DNA from: Collibacillus ludicampi
Lineage (GTDB): Bacteria; Bacillota; Bacilli; Tumebacillales; BOQE01
Reading direction: 5' to 3'
Assembly (NCBI RefSeq): GCF_023705585.1
Contig: NZ_BOQE01000001.1
Span: 3,504,710-3,568,709 of the forward strand
DNA: 64,000 nucleotides
Positions 17,905-27,260 of the stretch are shown piece after piece (positions within the stretch are counted from its first letter, which is position 1; each line of letters starts with the position of its first letter). A program made the translations under genes and the position numbers. The notes under the pieces were generated by a model. It saw only the letters and a program-made list of their open reading frames with translations, was not told the origin of the DNA and searched no databases.

Positions 17905-19026
17905 TTATTGCTTGTATTTTGCGAGCTTCGCTACCACCGATACATCATTGGGAATATGGTCTTTCTTGAGAGTAGAATGGGTGAGAGACGATACCCAATC
18001 GACTTTCGCTTCGTATTTTTGCGTCCGTGCTTTTTGGACCAGAGACTGTAATCGCTCCCTGTTCTGTTCGAGGCTCTCTTTCATCAGGTTCAAACGTTTT
18101 TCCGGGAAGGGAAGTCCAGTCAGAATGGAAGTGATGACAGCGTCCGATTCATTCGGATAGTTGCCTTCAAAGAGAAGCAGGGGTTCACCTATTCTTTCGA
18201 AGAGTGCCGGTACACTGATTAATTTTGATAATCCTTCGGGACCTTCGTAAATCAGACCAGCTTTAACAACACCTACCGTTTCAATCGGTGCGAATACCGA
18301 ACGTATTAGGGATAAATTGAATTGGTTAGATACTTCAGCTTGTGTCTTACAATCGTTCACAACCGTCGTTGAAATGATGGCTGCACCGCGAGTATTGAGA
18401 ACATTAAGAAGGTCAGCTTCGTCAAAGTTGCCCAACGGAGAGGACTTCGTTGTGATCCGGAGGATCGCATCAAATGATCGAATCACTTGCGTGTTCACGA
18501 TTTGATACAATTGGGACTTTGTCGCTTGTGGATTCGTCTTGCGAACTTGTTCGTTATCCACGATGAATACGGGCCCAATTCCTTCAATCGCGGAAAGTTC
18601 GGCCATCGCTTTCGAAGCGTTCATCTTATTGCCGGCAAGGACGTTTTTCTCGGGGAGGATGGCGATAGCTCCAATAATCGTATCAGGAAGGTAGCTGGTC
18701 AATACGTCGATGAGTATAGGGCCCATTCCGGACCCGGTTCCGCCATCCGTCGAGAACGCGACGAGCAAGACTTTCACATTCTTAAAGGATTGGCCTACGA
18801 ATTTACATATCTCATCCCAGTGAAATTGAACAGCCTCAATGCCTACCGTTCGATTTTGACCCGCACCATTGCGACCAGGGACATAATACTTGTTGGGAAC
18901 CTTCGAATTTGAAATCGTGTCGTTGGCATTGGTATTGATGATGGCGGTTGTGAACCCATAAGTGGCTGCTATTTCCGCGATATTCCCACCAGCTTGACCA
19001 ACCCCAAGTATACCTATAGGTTTCAT
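17905..19026 (-). CDS. Divergent tubulin/FtsZ-superfamily GTPase (TubZ-like)
   Basis: 373 residues. The tubulin GTP signature is present as G95-G-T-G-S-G100 in 'FSTDGGTGSGMGP'. The N-terminal glycine loop is 'GVGQAGGNI' (8-16), a third loop is 'GAGQNR' (54-59), and the catalytic NxDxxD motif of loop T7 is 'NFDEAD' (200-205). All parts needed for polymerisation-coupled GTP hydrolysis are therefore visible. It is not the division FtsZ: overall sequence differs and the FtsA/ZipA-binding tail is absent; the C-terminus is a charged helix ending 'KLAKYKQ'. Plasmid TubZ usually has a TubR partner; none is adjacent. RBS TAAGGAGG. Function unknown. Confidence 0.82.
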   Translation of the reverse strand: MKPIGILGVGQAGGNIAEIAATYGFTTAIINTNANDTISNSKVPNKYYVPGRNGAGQNRTVGIEAVQFHWDEICKFVGQSFKNVKVLLVAFSTDGGTGSGMGPILIDVLTSYLPDTIIGAIAILPEKNVLAGNKMNASKAMAELSAIEGIGPVFIVDNEQVRKTNPQATKSQLYQIVNTQVIRSFDAILRITTKSSPLGNFDEADLLNVLNTRGAAIISTTVVNDCKTQAEVSNQFNLSLIRSVFAPIETVGVVKAGLIYEGPEGLSKLISVPALFERIGEPLLLFEGNYPNESDAVITSILTGLPFPEKRLNLMKESLEQNRERLQSLVQKARTQKYEAKVDWVSSLTHSTLKKDHIPNDVSVVAKLAKYKQ

Positions 19027-19338
19027 GATATTCCTCCTTAGGTAGGGTATCCCGCGATAGGGGGGGAGCAGATAATCATGCCATTATACATGATATTTTG
19101 GTTCGGTCTTTCATTATTCGTAATTTTCTTAAATCCAATCCTATAGATTATCATAAGATCTTTGGGTTTTTCCATTTATTAGCTTGGATGTGCAGGCTCT
19201 TCAGTTTCTTTGGGAAAGGAATGACCCGTCGACATAACCCCCATAGGGGGATATAATCGCGTAAAGGAATCATTTTTGAGTGAACATACACAAAACAGAA
19301 AGTGTTAGAGAATTTGATTCGTCGGGGAAGTGATTTTG

Positions 19339-20733
19339 ATGGTTTCAGTAGATATAGCCCATAAACAAACGTCCAAACAAAAGATTTCGAAAATACTCTC
19401 ATTGGCTGTTCCTGCGATGATAGAGAATATTCTTCAGACAGTCGTCGGTTTTGTCGATACGCTTCTCGTGTCTCGGTTGGGATTAACAGAAGTTACAGCG
19501 GTTGGTGTAGCGAATGCAGTTTTAGCTGTCTATATCGCCATTTTTATGGCCATCGGAGTCGGATCCTCTTCCCTCGTCGCACGCAGTGTGGGTGCTGGGG
19601 ATTGGGAACAGGCGAAAGCGATTGCGAAACAATCCACACGGATTTCTGCGATGGCGGGTTTATTCTTTGGTCTGATCACTCTCTTTTTTGCAGAACCATT
19701 CCTTAAAATCATGGGAGCGGAACCAAAGGTTCTAGCTGTAGGGGCTGCCTATTTTCGTATCGTTGCCGTTCCCTCTATCTTCATTTCGTTAATGTTTATT
19801 TTTGGTAGTCTTTTAAGAGCATCCGGAGATACGAAAACACCCATGAAGGTCAGCGGGTGGATGAACCTGATTCATATAGGTTTGGATTACATTTTGATTT
19901 TTGGGGTGTTTGGATTCAATGGTTTAGGGGTTGCAGGTGCAGCATGGGCGACTGTTATTGTGAGGGCTCTTGGAACAATCGTTCTTTTTTCTTTCATATA
20001 TAATTCGAAGATTTCATTCAAAGATACCTCAGTGAACGCAAAGCCATATACATCTCCTATCTTGAAACTCTCCACGCCGGCAGCCATAGAACGCTTAATC
20101 ATGCGTTTAGGGCAGGTACTTTATCTTGGCTTGATCGTCCGTATAGGAACCGAAACCTATGCAGCTCATACGATTGCAGGGAACATCGAAACATTCTCTT
20201 ATATGCCCGGATACGGATTAGCGGTCGCCGCTACCACATTAGTGGGTCAACATATCGGGGCAAAGCGAACAAAAGATGCTTATTCGTATGGAATGTTAAC
20301 GACTGGTGTTGCCATCATATTTATGTCCTTTATAGGTATCCTGTTATTTTTCTTCTCCCCTTGGTTTGCAACCTGGTTTACCTCAGATAAATCTGCCATT
20401 GATATGGTTGTTACGGCGTTACGAATCGATGCTATTGCTCAACCAGCATTAGCCGTCGGTTTGGTTTTGGCAGGAGCCTTACAAGGAGCAGGCGATACGA
20501 TAAGTCCCATGTATAGTACCGCAATTGGCATGTGGATGATTCGTGTTGTAGGGGTTTATATACTGGGAATCCAGTTCCATATGGGAATTGCCGGGGTTTG
20601 GTTATCCATTGCCATTGACTTGTTTGTTCGTGCTCTATTTTTGTTTATTCGGTTCAGAGCTCGGTTCAAAACTTCACCCGATTGTTGCTGCGGACATAAC
20701 AAACCTTTTTCTTTCGAATCCTCCACGCAGTGA
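19339..20733 (+). CDS. MATE-family multidrug/sodium efflux transporter
   Basis: 464 residues, 12 hydrophobic helices in two similar halves. 'ILSLAVPAMIENILQTVVGFVDTLLVSRLG' opens helix 1 and 'PAAIERLIMRLGQVLYLGLIVRIG' opens the second half, both typical of MatE domains. It exports cationic drugs against H+ or Na+. ATG 19339 is chosen over GTG 19330, with GGGGAAG as the likely RBS. No local regulator. Confidence 0.9.
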   Translation: MVSVDIAHKQTSKQKISKILSLAVPAMIENILQTVVGFVDTLLVSRLGLTEVTAVGVANAVLAVYIAIFMAIGVGSSSLVARSVGAGDWEQAKAIAKQSTRISAMAGLFFGLITLFFAEPFLKIMGAEPKVLAVGAAYFRIVAVPSIFISLMFIFGSLLRASGDTKTPMKVSGWMNLIHIGLDYILIFGVFGFNGLGVAGAAWATVIVRALGTIVLFSFIYNSKISFKDTSVNAKPYTSPILKLSTPAAIERLIMRLGQVLYLGLIVRIGTETYAAHTIAGNIETFSYMPGYGLAVAATTLVGQHIGAKRTKDAYSYGMLTTGVAIIFMSFIGILLFFFSPWFATWFTSDKSAIDMVVTALRIDAIAQPALAVGLVLAGALQGAGDTISPMYSTAIGMWMIRVVGVYILGIQFHMGIAGVWLSIAIDLFVRALFLFIRFRARFKTSPDCCCGHNKPFSFESSTQ

Positions 20734-20809
20734 ATACCCTTGCTTGAAGCGATGGCGACTTGTGCCATTCGGGATTTTCTCCTATAGATAATGCCTATGA
20801 CGGACTTAT

Positions 20810-20839
20810 AAAAAAAGAGCCTACCCAACCGGGAGGCTC
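20810..20839 (-). terminator. Minus-strand terminator
   Basis: GAGCCT / AGGCTC hairpin followed on the minus strand by seven T's. No annotated minus-strand gene lies to its right, so a short unrecognised transcript may end here. Confidence 0.6.
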
Positions 20840-21128
20840 TAATTGATTCCCCTATATTTCAGTCGATTTACAAACATCCTCCATATGTTTTACACATTTA
20901 TTCCACATTTCTCTAAGGAAATTCTAATAAACAGGTCCTATAATTTAAACATGAGACTACCACTACAAATAATCGATGAAAGGGGAGTGTCTACGTCCGG
21001 TGTTTTCACAGGGAGAAGAAGCAAGGGTTATTTATACAATATATACATAAAATGATTCTGATTCGTTCATCTTCCCCAAATACAACAATCGAGACCCCCT
21101 GTATTTTACAATATTAACCCAAGAAATC

Positions 21129-21151
21129 CGCCTCTTTGCAGGCGATTTTTT
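21129..21151 (+). terminator. Terminator in gene-poor stretch
   Basis: CGCCT / AGGCG with loop CTTTGC, followed by ATTTTTTG. Confidence 0.65.
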
Positions 21152-21239
21152 GTTCCTTCCTGTAACCATTTTAATGCTCCCTCGCTTCATAGCCGTCTAC
21201 TCCAGCGTTGTACATGAGTTCAAACCTGCTGAAATACAG

Positions 21240-21270
21240 ACGTCCCTTCTCAAGTGAAGGGGCGTTTTTA
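21240..21270 (+). terminator. Terminator about 85 bp upstream of the alcohol dehydrogenase gene
   Basis: ACGTCCCTTC / GAAGGGGCGT (10 bp, one G-T pair), loop TCAAGT, then TTTTATT. Either the end of an upstream small transcript or an attenuator in the leader of the dehydrogenase gene. Confidence 0.7.
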
Positions 21271-21353
21271 TTCCTATAAAGTGCAGATTTTGTATCTCGT
21301 TTTGCTTCTCTGGATAAAGTAAAGCTGTAAAAATCTCTGACAGAGGTGAGAAG

Positions 21354-22490
21354 ATGAAAGCTGTAACCTACCAAGGGATACGCAACGTAGTGGTCAAAGA
21401 AGTGGACGATCCGAAACTGGAGAAAAGTGACGATATTGTAGTCCGTATTACCAGTACGGCGATTTGTGGTTCTGACATTCATTTAATCCACGGAATGATC
21501 CCGAATATGCCTACCGATTTTATTATTGGGCATGAACCGATGGGGATTGTAGAAGAAGTAGGACCGGAAGTTACCAAAGTAAAAAAGGGTGACCGTGTGA
21601 TCATCCCCTTTAACATCGCATGCGGAGAATGTTTCTATTGTAAAAACCAATTGGAAAGCCAATGCGATCATGCCAATCCCCATGGAGATGCAGGCGCTTA
21701 CTTTGGCTATTCTGAAACATTTGGCGGCTATGCCGGCGGGCAAGCGGAGTTTTTGCGGGTGCCTTACGGAAATTTTACACCTTTTCGTGTACCGGACGAT
21801 TGTGAACTGGAAGATGAAAAAATTCTTTTTCTCGCCGATATCATACCTACCGCGTATTGGGGGGTAGATACAGCGGGAGTGAAACCCGGGGATACCGTCA
21901 TCGTTTTAGGATGTGGACCAGTTGGACTTTTAACCCAGAAATTTGCCTGGTTAAAAGGAGCCAAGCGCGTGATTGCGGTGGATTACATACAGTATCGTTT
22001 GGAGCTTGCCAAAAAAGTTAATCAAGTGGAAGTCGTTGATTTTACCACGGAAGATAATATTGGAAATCATTTGAAAGAGATGACTCACGGTGGCGCTGAT
22101 GTGGTCATTGATTGCGTAGGGATGGATGGAAAAAGGACATTCCTCGAAACGGTGGAAACCGCGCTGAAGTTGCAGGGAGGAGCGATGGGTGCCATTGTGA
22201 TAGCGAGTCAGGCGGTTCGAAAAGGAGGCACCATTCAACTAGTGGGCGTCTATGGCATGCGTTATAACGCTTTCCCCTTGGGAGACCTATTCGCGCGCAA
22301 CATCACACTCAAGATGGGACAAGCACCCGTGATTCATTACATGCCTCATTTATATTCCATGATCCAAAGAGGGGAATTTGATCCCACCGACATTATCACG
22401 CATCGACTTCCTTTGGAACAAGCGAAACATGCGTATGAGATCTTTGATGCGAAGAAAGATGGTTGTATCAAAGTTGTGCTAAAACTTTAA
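21354..22490 (+). CDS. Zinc-dependent alcohol dehydrogenase, formaldehyde-dehydrogenase-like
   Basis: 378 residues, medium-chain dehydrogenase/reductase. Catalytic zinc ligands: Cys in '[10 protein letters not shown]' (near 38) and His-Glu in '[13 protein letters not shown]' (near 61). The structural zinc lobe is '[16 protein letters not shown]'. The NAD-binding motif is '[12 protein letters not shown]'. The lobe and the insert around '[20 protein letters not shown]' resemble glutathione-independent formaldehyde dehydrogenases. RBS GAGGTG. Substrate not determinable. Confidence 0.88.
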   Translation: MKAVTYQGIRNVVVKEVDDPKLEKSDDIVVRITSTAICGSDIHLIHGMIPNMPTDFIIGHEPMGIVEEVGPEVTKVKKGDRVIIPFNIACGECFYCKNQLESQCDHANPHGDAGAYFGYSETFGGYAGGQAEFLRVPYGNFTPFRVPDDCELEDEKILFLADIIPTAYWGVDTAGVKPGDTVIVLGCGPVGLLTQKFAWLKGAKRVIAVDYIQYRLELAKKVNQVEVVDFTTEDNIGNHLKEMTHGGADVVIDCVGMDGKRTFLETVETALKLQGGAMGAIVIASQAVRKGGTIQLVGVYGMRYNAFPLGDLFARNITLKMGQAPVIHYMPHLYSMIQRGEFDPTDIITHRLPLEQAKHAYEIFDAKKDGCIKVVLKL

Positions 22491-22594
22491 TGTTTGTTGT
22501 CAAGTGTAGGGTGTTCGAATCGATTCTTTTCAAAATGGTTTGGCCCCGAAGGCAGCCAACGCTGCCTTGGGTCAAGGTATCACGACAAGGTTTA

Positions 22595-23722
22595 TCACAT
22601 GACTACTACCAATCGAGATGCTTCTCCTCTGGCTAATCGATCAAATCCTTCATTAATTTGGTCAAGAGGTAACCGATCGGTTAAAATCTTATCTACAGGA
22701 AGTCGACCTTGTTTGTACAATTCAATGAAACGAGGAATATCCCTTGATGGAACACAACTTCCTACATAGGAGCCTTTAATCGTTCTTTCTTCAACAGTTA
22801 ATGTCACTTGTGGAATGGAAAATTGATGATCTGGGTGTGGTAAGCCTGTTGTTACCGTCATTCCTCCACGTTTTGTAATCCGATATGCGATATCCATAGC
22901 CTGTATGACACCTGCTGTTTCAAATGCATAGTCGACACCCCCGTTTGTTGATGCACGAACATGGTGAACCACCTCTGGATCGCGAGAATTATATACGTGA
23001 GTCGCTCCTAATTTTTGGGCTAGCTCTAGTTTGTAAGGATTGACATCTACCGCAACAATTTTTCCTGCTCCAGCGACAATCGACCCAAGTAAAGCGCTTA
23101 ATCCTACACCGCCAAGTCCAACAATGGCTACTGTACTTCCTGGTTCAACCCTTGCCGTATTAACAACAGCTCCCACACCAGTCATCACAGCACAACCAAA
23201 GATAGCCACTTTATCTAGGGGGATTTCTGGATCAACCTTAACTAATGAATTTCGAGCAATGACTGCATATTCCGCAAAACCAGAAACTCCGAGATGATGA
23301 TGAATGTCTGTTCCGTGTAAATGAATACGGCGTTCTCCGCTAAGTAACGTACCTTCAGCATTTGCTTTCGCTCCCGGTTCGCACAAAGCCGGGCGACCTT
23401 CTTGGCAAGGTAAGCAGTGACCGCAGCTAGGTACAAAAGAACAAACAACGTGATCTCCCTTTTGTAGATCCGTTACACCTTCACCGACCTCAATAACAAT
23501 ACCAGCCGCTTCATGACCTAACGCCATCGGCAACGGCCTCGGGCGGTCTCCGTTAATCACAGAAAGGTCAGAGTGGCATAAACCGGCTGCTTTAATCTGT
23601 ACCAGTACCTCCCCGCGTTTTGGCGGATCCAACTCTAATTCTTCGATCTTCAGTGGACGGCTTACTGCATACGGTGCCGGTAAGTTCATTTCATGTAAAA
23701 CGGCAGCACGAATCTTCATCAT
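22595..23722 (-). CDS. Zinc-dependent alcohol dehydrogenase, class III/aryl-alcohol type
   Basis: 375 residues, convergent with the preceding dehydrogenase. Catalytic zinc site 'AAGLCHSDLSVI' and 'LGHEAAGIV'; structural zinc 'CGHCLPCQEGRPALCEP'; coenzyme motif 'VAIVGLGGVGLSALLGS'. Layout matches the class III / benzyl-alcohol dehydrogenase branch with C-terminal 'ASRLVVVM'. AGGAG lies 5 bp before ATG 23722. The two neighbouring dehydrogenases are from different subfamilies and not a recent duplication. Confidence 0.88.
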   Translation of the reverse strand: MMKIRAAVLHEMNLPAPYAVSRPLKIEELELDPPKRGEVLVQIKAAGLCHSDLSVINGDRPRPLPMALGHEAAGIVIEVGEGVTDLQKGDHVVCSFVPSCGHCLPCQEGRPALCEPGAKANAEGTLLSGERRIHLHGTDIHHHLGVSGFAEYAVIARNSLVKVDPEIPLDKVAIFGCAVMTGVGAVVNTARVEPGSTVAIVGLGGVGLSALLGSIVAGAGKIVAVDVNPYKLELAQKLGATHVYNSRDPEVVHHVRASTNGGVDYAFETAGVIQAMDIAYRITKRGGMTVTTGLPHPDHQFSIPQVTLTVEERTIKGSYVGSCVPSRDIPRFIELYKQGRLPVDKILTDRLPLDQINEGFDRLARGEASRLVVVM

Positions 23723-24080
23723 TACTTCTCCTCTCAGACTGGAATCACAGTCGTTTTGCCCAATGAGGTTACTATGAAGATATTGTACATGCTGGAAACT
23801 ATGAAGGTATGAATACGTTTCGAAGAGATTTTGTATTAGGAATTTTTATACGATAAGGTCAATGTATATTCCGATGGCACAAAGTTTGAAGTTGTTACAA
23901 CACAATGGTATCACAAATCTATCCCCAAGTTATTTTTTATTTCGATATAGACACAAAGCAGTTTGCTGGGTATGCTGTGACTCTTCGCAGGAGATCGCAC
24001 GGAGACTAGAATCGGAGATTAATCTGTTCGAGGCAAAACAACGAGCCAAACGGATTGTGGAAGGGTCTAAAAGGCGTAGA
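23723..24080. other. Intergenic with an uncertain reading frame
   Basis: A plus-strand frame from 23862 begins MYIPMAQSLKLLQHNG and is basic toward 24080, but it then runs through the terminator and antisense to the EamA gene to 24293. It has no RBS and resembles nothing known; it is not called. Confidence 0.35.
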
Positions 24081-24107
24081 AAAAAGAGATCCAGGCGATC
24101 TCTTTTT
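24081..24107. terminator. Terminator of the EamA transporter gene
   Basis: AAAAAGAGATC / GATCTCTTTTT with loop CAGGC; symmetrical A/T tracts allow function in both directions. Confidence 0.8.
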
Positions 24108-24115
24108 CATTTACT

Positions 24116-25024
24116 TCAATTCGATTGTGCCACCTTATCTGATTCGCGCGCCCTCATGGCTTTTTTAGAGCTTCCGGTGGTCGCGACGACTCCCAAAATG
24201 ATCAAAACCCCTCCAGCGATTTGGGAAAGGAGAAGTTTCTCCCCCGTCAGCGAACCGATGATGACGGTAAAGAGAGTAAGAAGGTTTAGGTAAATCCCCG
24301 CTTGATTGGCGCCGATCTTCTTCACACCGATGTTCCAAAAAACGAACGAGCAGACCGAGGGGAACAGCCATATGTAAATGATCCCACTCCACGCCAGCGC
24401 GCTGACGCCTGCAAAACGGATCGGATGGGCAACCACGAAAGGCAGCAACATGACGACACTGAACGCGACCGATAGCGTTGTTGCGGTAATCGGTGGAACG
24501 TCTATCCGCTTACCCACAACCGAATAGAGCGTCCACACGAAGTCAGCCGCGAACATCAGCAAGTCCCCACGGTTATAGTGTGTCTGGAAGACATAGGCGA
24601 CGTTTCCCTTTGTCAGAACGAAAACCACTCCGATCAGCGATAGAAAGAACCCGCCAATCTGAAGCCAAGTCACCCTCTCTTTGAGCAAAACCAAAGAAAA
24701 AAGGACAATCATCGCCGGACACAACGCGTTAACCAAAGACGCGTTGACCGCCGAGGTGTATCGAAGGGAAGCGTACAGCAGCAGGTTGTAGCCGATGATG
24801 CCGAGAAGCCCTAGAACTGCCAAAGATAGCCAATACGTCTTCAGTACAGCTTTGTAGTCCGGCTTTTCCGTTCTATAAGAAATGGGGATGAGAAACAGGA
24901 GAGCCAAGCACCACCTCAAAAAAGTGAGCCAAACGGGGCTCATGTCCGCCACCACATATTTCCCGAATATGTAATTTCCCGCCCAAAACAGGTTCGCTAA
25001 AACCAGAAACAATCTCGCTTTCAT
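24116..25024 (-). CDS. DMT-superfamily transporter (EamA type)
   Basis: 302 residues, ten predicted helices in two EamA repeats. 'ANLFWAGNYIFGKYV' near the start and 'SALAWSGIIYIWLFPSVCSFVFWN' in the second repeat are typical. These inner-membrane carriers export amino acids or metabolites; the substrate is unknown. The C-terminal tail is charged and cytoplasmic. Ends at a strong terminator; no operon partner. Confidence 0.88.
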   Translation of the reverse strand: MKARLFLVLANLFWAGNYIFGKYVVADMSPVWLTFLRWCLALLFLIPISYRTEKPDYKAVLKTYWLSLAVLGLLGIIGYNLLLYASLRYTSAVNASLVNALCPAMIVLFSLVLLKERVTWLQIGGFFLSLIGVVFVLTKGNVAYVFQTHYNRGDLLMFAADFVWTLYSVVGKRIDVPPITATTLSVAFSVVMLLPFVVAHPIRFAGVSALAWSGIIYIWLFPSVCSFVFWNIGVKKIGANQAGIYLNLLTLFTVIIGSLTGEKLLLSQIAGGVLIILGVVATTGSSKKAMRARESDKVAQSN

Positions 25025-25455
25025 CCGATATACCTCTTTTCAAAAGATTCGCAATCTATTATAGCAAACGCATACAAAAAGAGATAGGCGATCCTTCACA
25101 GAGTTTACAAGTTCACAATGGCTATCTGAACCAACGATATTTCTCCTCATACATCCCTGCTTTTGAGCGAGGAGAATACGGCTTGAGTCTTCTCAAATAA
25201 TTCGTGCAAAACTTTATCATTTAGGTTAATCTGAGATTAAGCCATTTTTCATTCCCCATCGTAGCTTGGGTCTGGACAACCTCATTCAACCCTAGAGGGT
25301 GAGATGGCTCATATCTTTTTAGAAGATGAGTCTATATTACATAGTATATCGGACTCGACTGGTTTCTTATCAGAAATTAGTTGCACCACAACCTAACTGA
25401 CGATTTTGGGGTATTCAAGTGGAGTTAGAATCATCTCAACAGGAGGTTATGTGTG
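25025..25455. other. Intergenic, no gene seen
   Basis: Divergent promoter region between the EamA transporter and the reductase gene. GAGTC (25331-25335) and GACTC (25355-25359) form a spaced inverted repeat flanking an AT-rich stretch; significance unclear. Confidence 0.35.
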
Positions 25456-26445
25456 ATGACAGAATTTCGTGCGCTCGTAGTCGACAAGAAAGAGGATCGT
25501 TTTACCGTTGAAATCAAGTCATTGACCTTCAGCGATCTGCCGAAAGGTGATGTAACGATTCAAGTTGCCTATTCTAGTGTCAATTACAAAGACGGCCTGG
25601 CTGCCATCCCAAACGGCAATATTGTGAGATCTTACCCGTTTGTTCCTGGAATTGACCTGGCTGGTACCGTGATCTCCTCTGATGATCCGAGATTTCGGGA
25701 AGGCGACAAAGTATTGGCCACATCTTACGAAATCGGCGTCTCCCATTACGGCGGTTTCAGCCAATATGCCCGAATTCCTGCAGAGTGGGTTGTTCCGCTT
25801 CCAGAAGGACTTTCTCTGAAAGAAGCAATGGTCTTTGGAACCGCGGGGTTTACAGCCGCTTTGTCGATTCAACGATTGGAAGAGTTCGGTTTGCATCCTG
25901 ATTTAGGATCAGTTTTGGTCACAGGAGCGACGGGAGGAGTCGGTAGTTTTGCTGTTGCAATGCTGTCCAAGTTAGGATACGAAGTTGTCGCTAGTACGGG
26001 TAAAGCCTCGGAGCACGAGTACTTATTACGCCTTGGTGCCAAGCAAGTCATTCCAAGGGAAGAGCTGATACCTGAAAAAATCCGCCCGCTAGACAAACAG
26101 CGGTGGGCAGGAGCTGTCGATCCAGTGGGCGGCAGAACCCTTGCCTACATCCTCAGTACATTAAAATATGGAGGATCTGTCGCTGTCAGCGGATTGACGG
26201 GCGGAAGCGATCTGCAGACGACAGTCTTTCCTTTCATTTTACGTGGCGTGAACTTGATTGGAATAGACTCGGTTTATTGTCCAATGGAAATCCGGGTGAA
26301 TTTGTGGAAACGCATGGCAACTGATTTGAAACCAGAAACTCTTCTCACCGATATCGCTCAGGATGTCACGCTTGATGAATTGCCGGAAGTGCTCTCGCGA
26401 ATTCTAAAAGGGGAAATTCGCGGCCGAACAATTGTAAAATTATAG
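25456..26445 (+). CDS. YhdH/AcuI-type acryloyl-CoA reductase / quinone oxidoreductase
   Basis: 329-residue zinc-free medium-chain reductase. 'YSSVNYKDGLAA', 'VPGIDLAGTVISSDDPRF', 'YGGFSQYARIPAEWVVPLPEGL' and the NADPH motif 'VLVTGATGGVGSFAVAML' define the YhdH/YhfP family. AcuI members reduce toxic acryloyl-CoA to propionyl-CoA. ATG 25456 follows AGGAGG by 9 bp; GTG 25453 is an alternative. Monocistronic. Confidence 0.9.
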   Translation: MTEFRALVVDKKEDRFTVEIKSLTFSDLPKGDVTIQVAYSSVNYKDGLAAIPNGNIVRSYPFVPGIDLAGTVISSDDPRFREGDKVLATSYEIGVSHYGGFSQYARIPAEWVVPLPEGLSLKEAMVFGTAGFTAALSIQRLEEFGLHPDLGSVLVTGATGGVGSFAVAMLSKLGYEVVASTGKASEHEYLLRLGAKQVIPREELIPEKIRPLDKQRWAGAVDPVGGRTLAYILSTLKYGGSVAVSGLTGGSDLQTTVFPFILRGVNLIGIDSVYCPMEIRVNLWKRMATDLKPETLLTDIAQDVTLDELPEVLSRILKGEIRGRTIVKL

Positions 26446-26584
26446 AGTTTCAGAGATCTAATGAGGATCCACCAACCCAATGATCTCGGAGGCCTGACGG
26501 CTGCCGAAACGGGTGTGTCTTTCTGCCGGTCATCGATACAGCCGAGCAGTTGGAGGGCTATCTAGCAAAAGCTGTTCCCTCTTA
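26446..26584 (+). pseudogene. Possible C-terminal gene fragment
   Basis: A short frame ending at 26584 reads ...VFLPVIDTAEQLEGYLAKAVPS, with a compatible stretch (PNDLGGLTAAETG) just upstream in another frame. It looks like the tail of a decayed gene, not identified. Confidence 0.3.
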
Positions 26585-26624
26585 AACAATTCAAGTAATT
26601 AAGCTAACGGGATTCTAGTGTAGA

Positions 26625-26650
26625 GGAGCATGTATTTTGCTCCTTTTTTA
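26625..26650 (+). terminator. Terminator downstream of the reductase gene
   Basis: GGAGCA / TGCTCC, loop TGTATTT, then TTTTTTA. Confidence 0.75.
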
Positions 26651-27260
26651 TTTCTTTACATAATGGACAGTTTTTATGAACTAAATAATCGATAGATTGT
26701 CTACCAAAGGTTGTAGTAGAGAGGATTCATTTATGATCATTTCGTGATGGTAATTTATAAGTCACGGAATTTTGCGGCCATCACAATCATGTTGAGTCTT
26801 ATACCTAAAAGAATAACGGATACGTAAACTAGCATGGTTAGACGTGGTGCTACTCATAACAAACTTTTTTCTTCGTTTTTAGGAAGCTCATGCTCGACGA
26901 TCTCGACAAATTCCGGTTCACAGGGTAATTTCTTATGGAAGCATACGGGAGATGATGGGATGGACGGCTATCCTCTAAAACTATCAAAAATTATTTACGA
27001 GCATAACATAATGGAAGGGGATCTGATGGCAAACTCATTTCATTCAACCGCCTTATAGCGAACAAATCCGTATAAATGTACATCAATTCGTCCATTTTGC
27101 TAAAACATTCATTTTAAAAAGGAAGAAATGAGGTTCACGAAATGACTTGATGCGGTCTGATAGTATAAAATTTTTGCTTGTAGCATTCAAATTTGCCATC
27201 GAAACAGTCTTATGTTTCATATATCATGAGGATCATTCAGTCCTTGAAGGGGTGATAGAT
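26651..27260. other. Long intergenic region upstream of the Nramp-like gene
   Basis: On the minus strand a frame from 26967 to 26755 is open except for one TGA (26854-26856) and reads like protein on both sides (PEFVEIVEHELPKNEEK, then LTMLVYVSVILLGIRL). It has no start codon and is probably a decayed gene. The rest holds the Nramp leader; no known metal riboswitch was recognised. Confidence 0.35.

Larger units (their letters stand above)
20842..21353. other. Gene-poor stretch with several transcription signals
   Basis: Contains a possible -10 (TATAAT, 20939-20944), a 34-codon plus-strand frame from ATG 20951 to 21055 without clear RBS, and two plus-strand terminators (21129-21151, 21240-21270). 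It may hold a small transcript; no gene is called. Confidence 0.4.

Noticed and set aside
20951-21055. 34-codon frame MRLPLQIIDERGV...
   Set aside because: Would be leaderless or nearly so, with no RBS and no recognisable similarity; kept only as a note in the intergenic entry.
23862-24293. 143-codon basic frame
   Set aside because: No RBS; crosses a terminator and is antisense to the EamA gene for its last 60 codons.
27060-27260. Possible metal riboswitch (yybP-ykoY or M-box) before the Nramp-like gene
   Set aside because: No conserved core of either class could be recognised.
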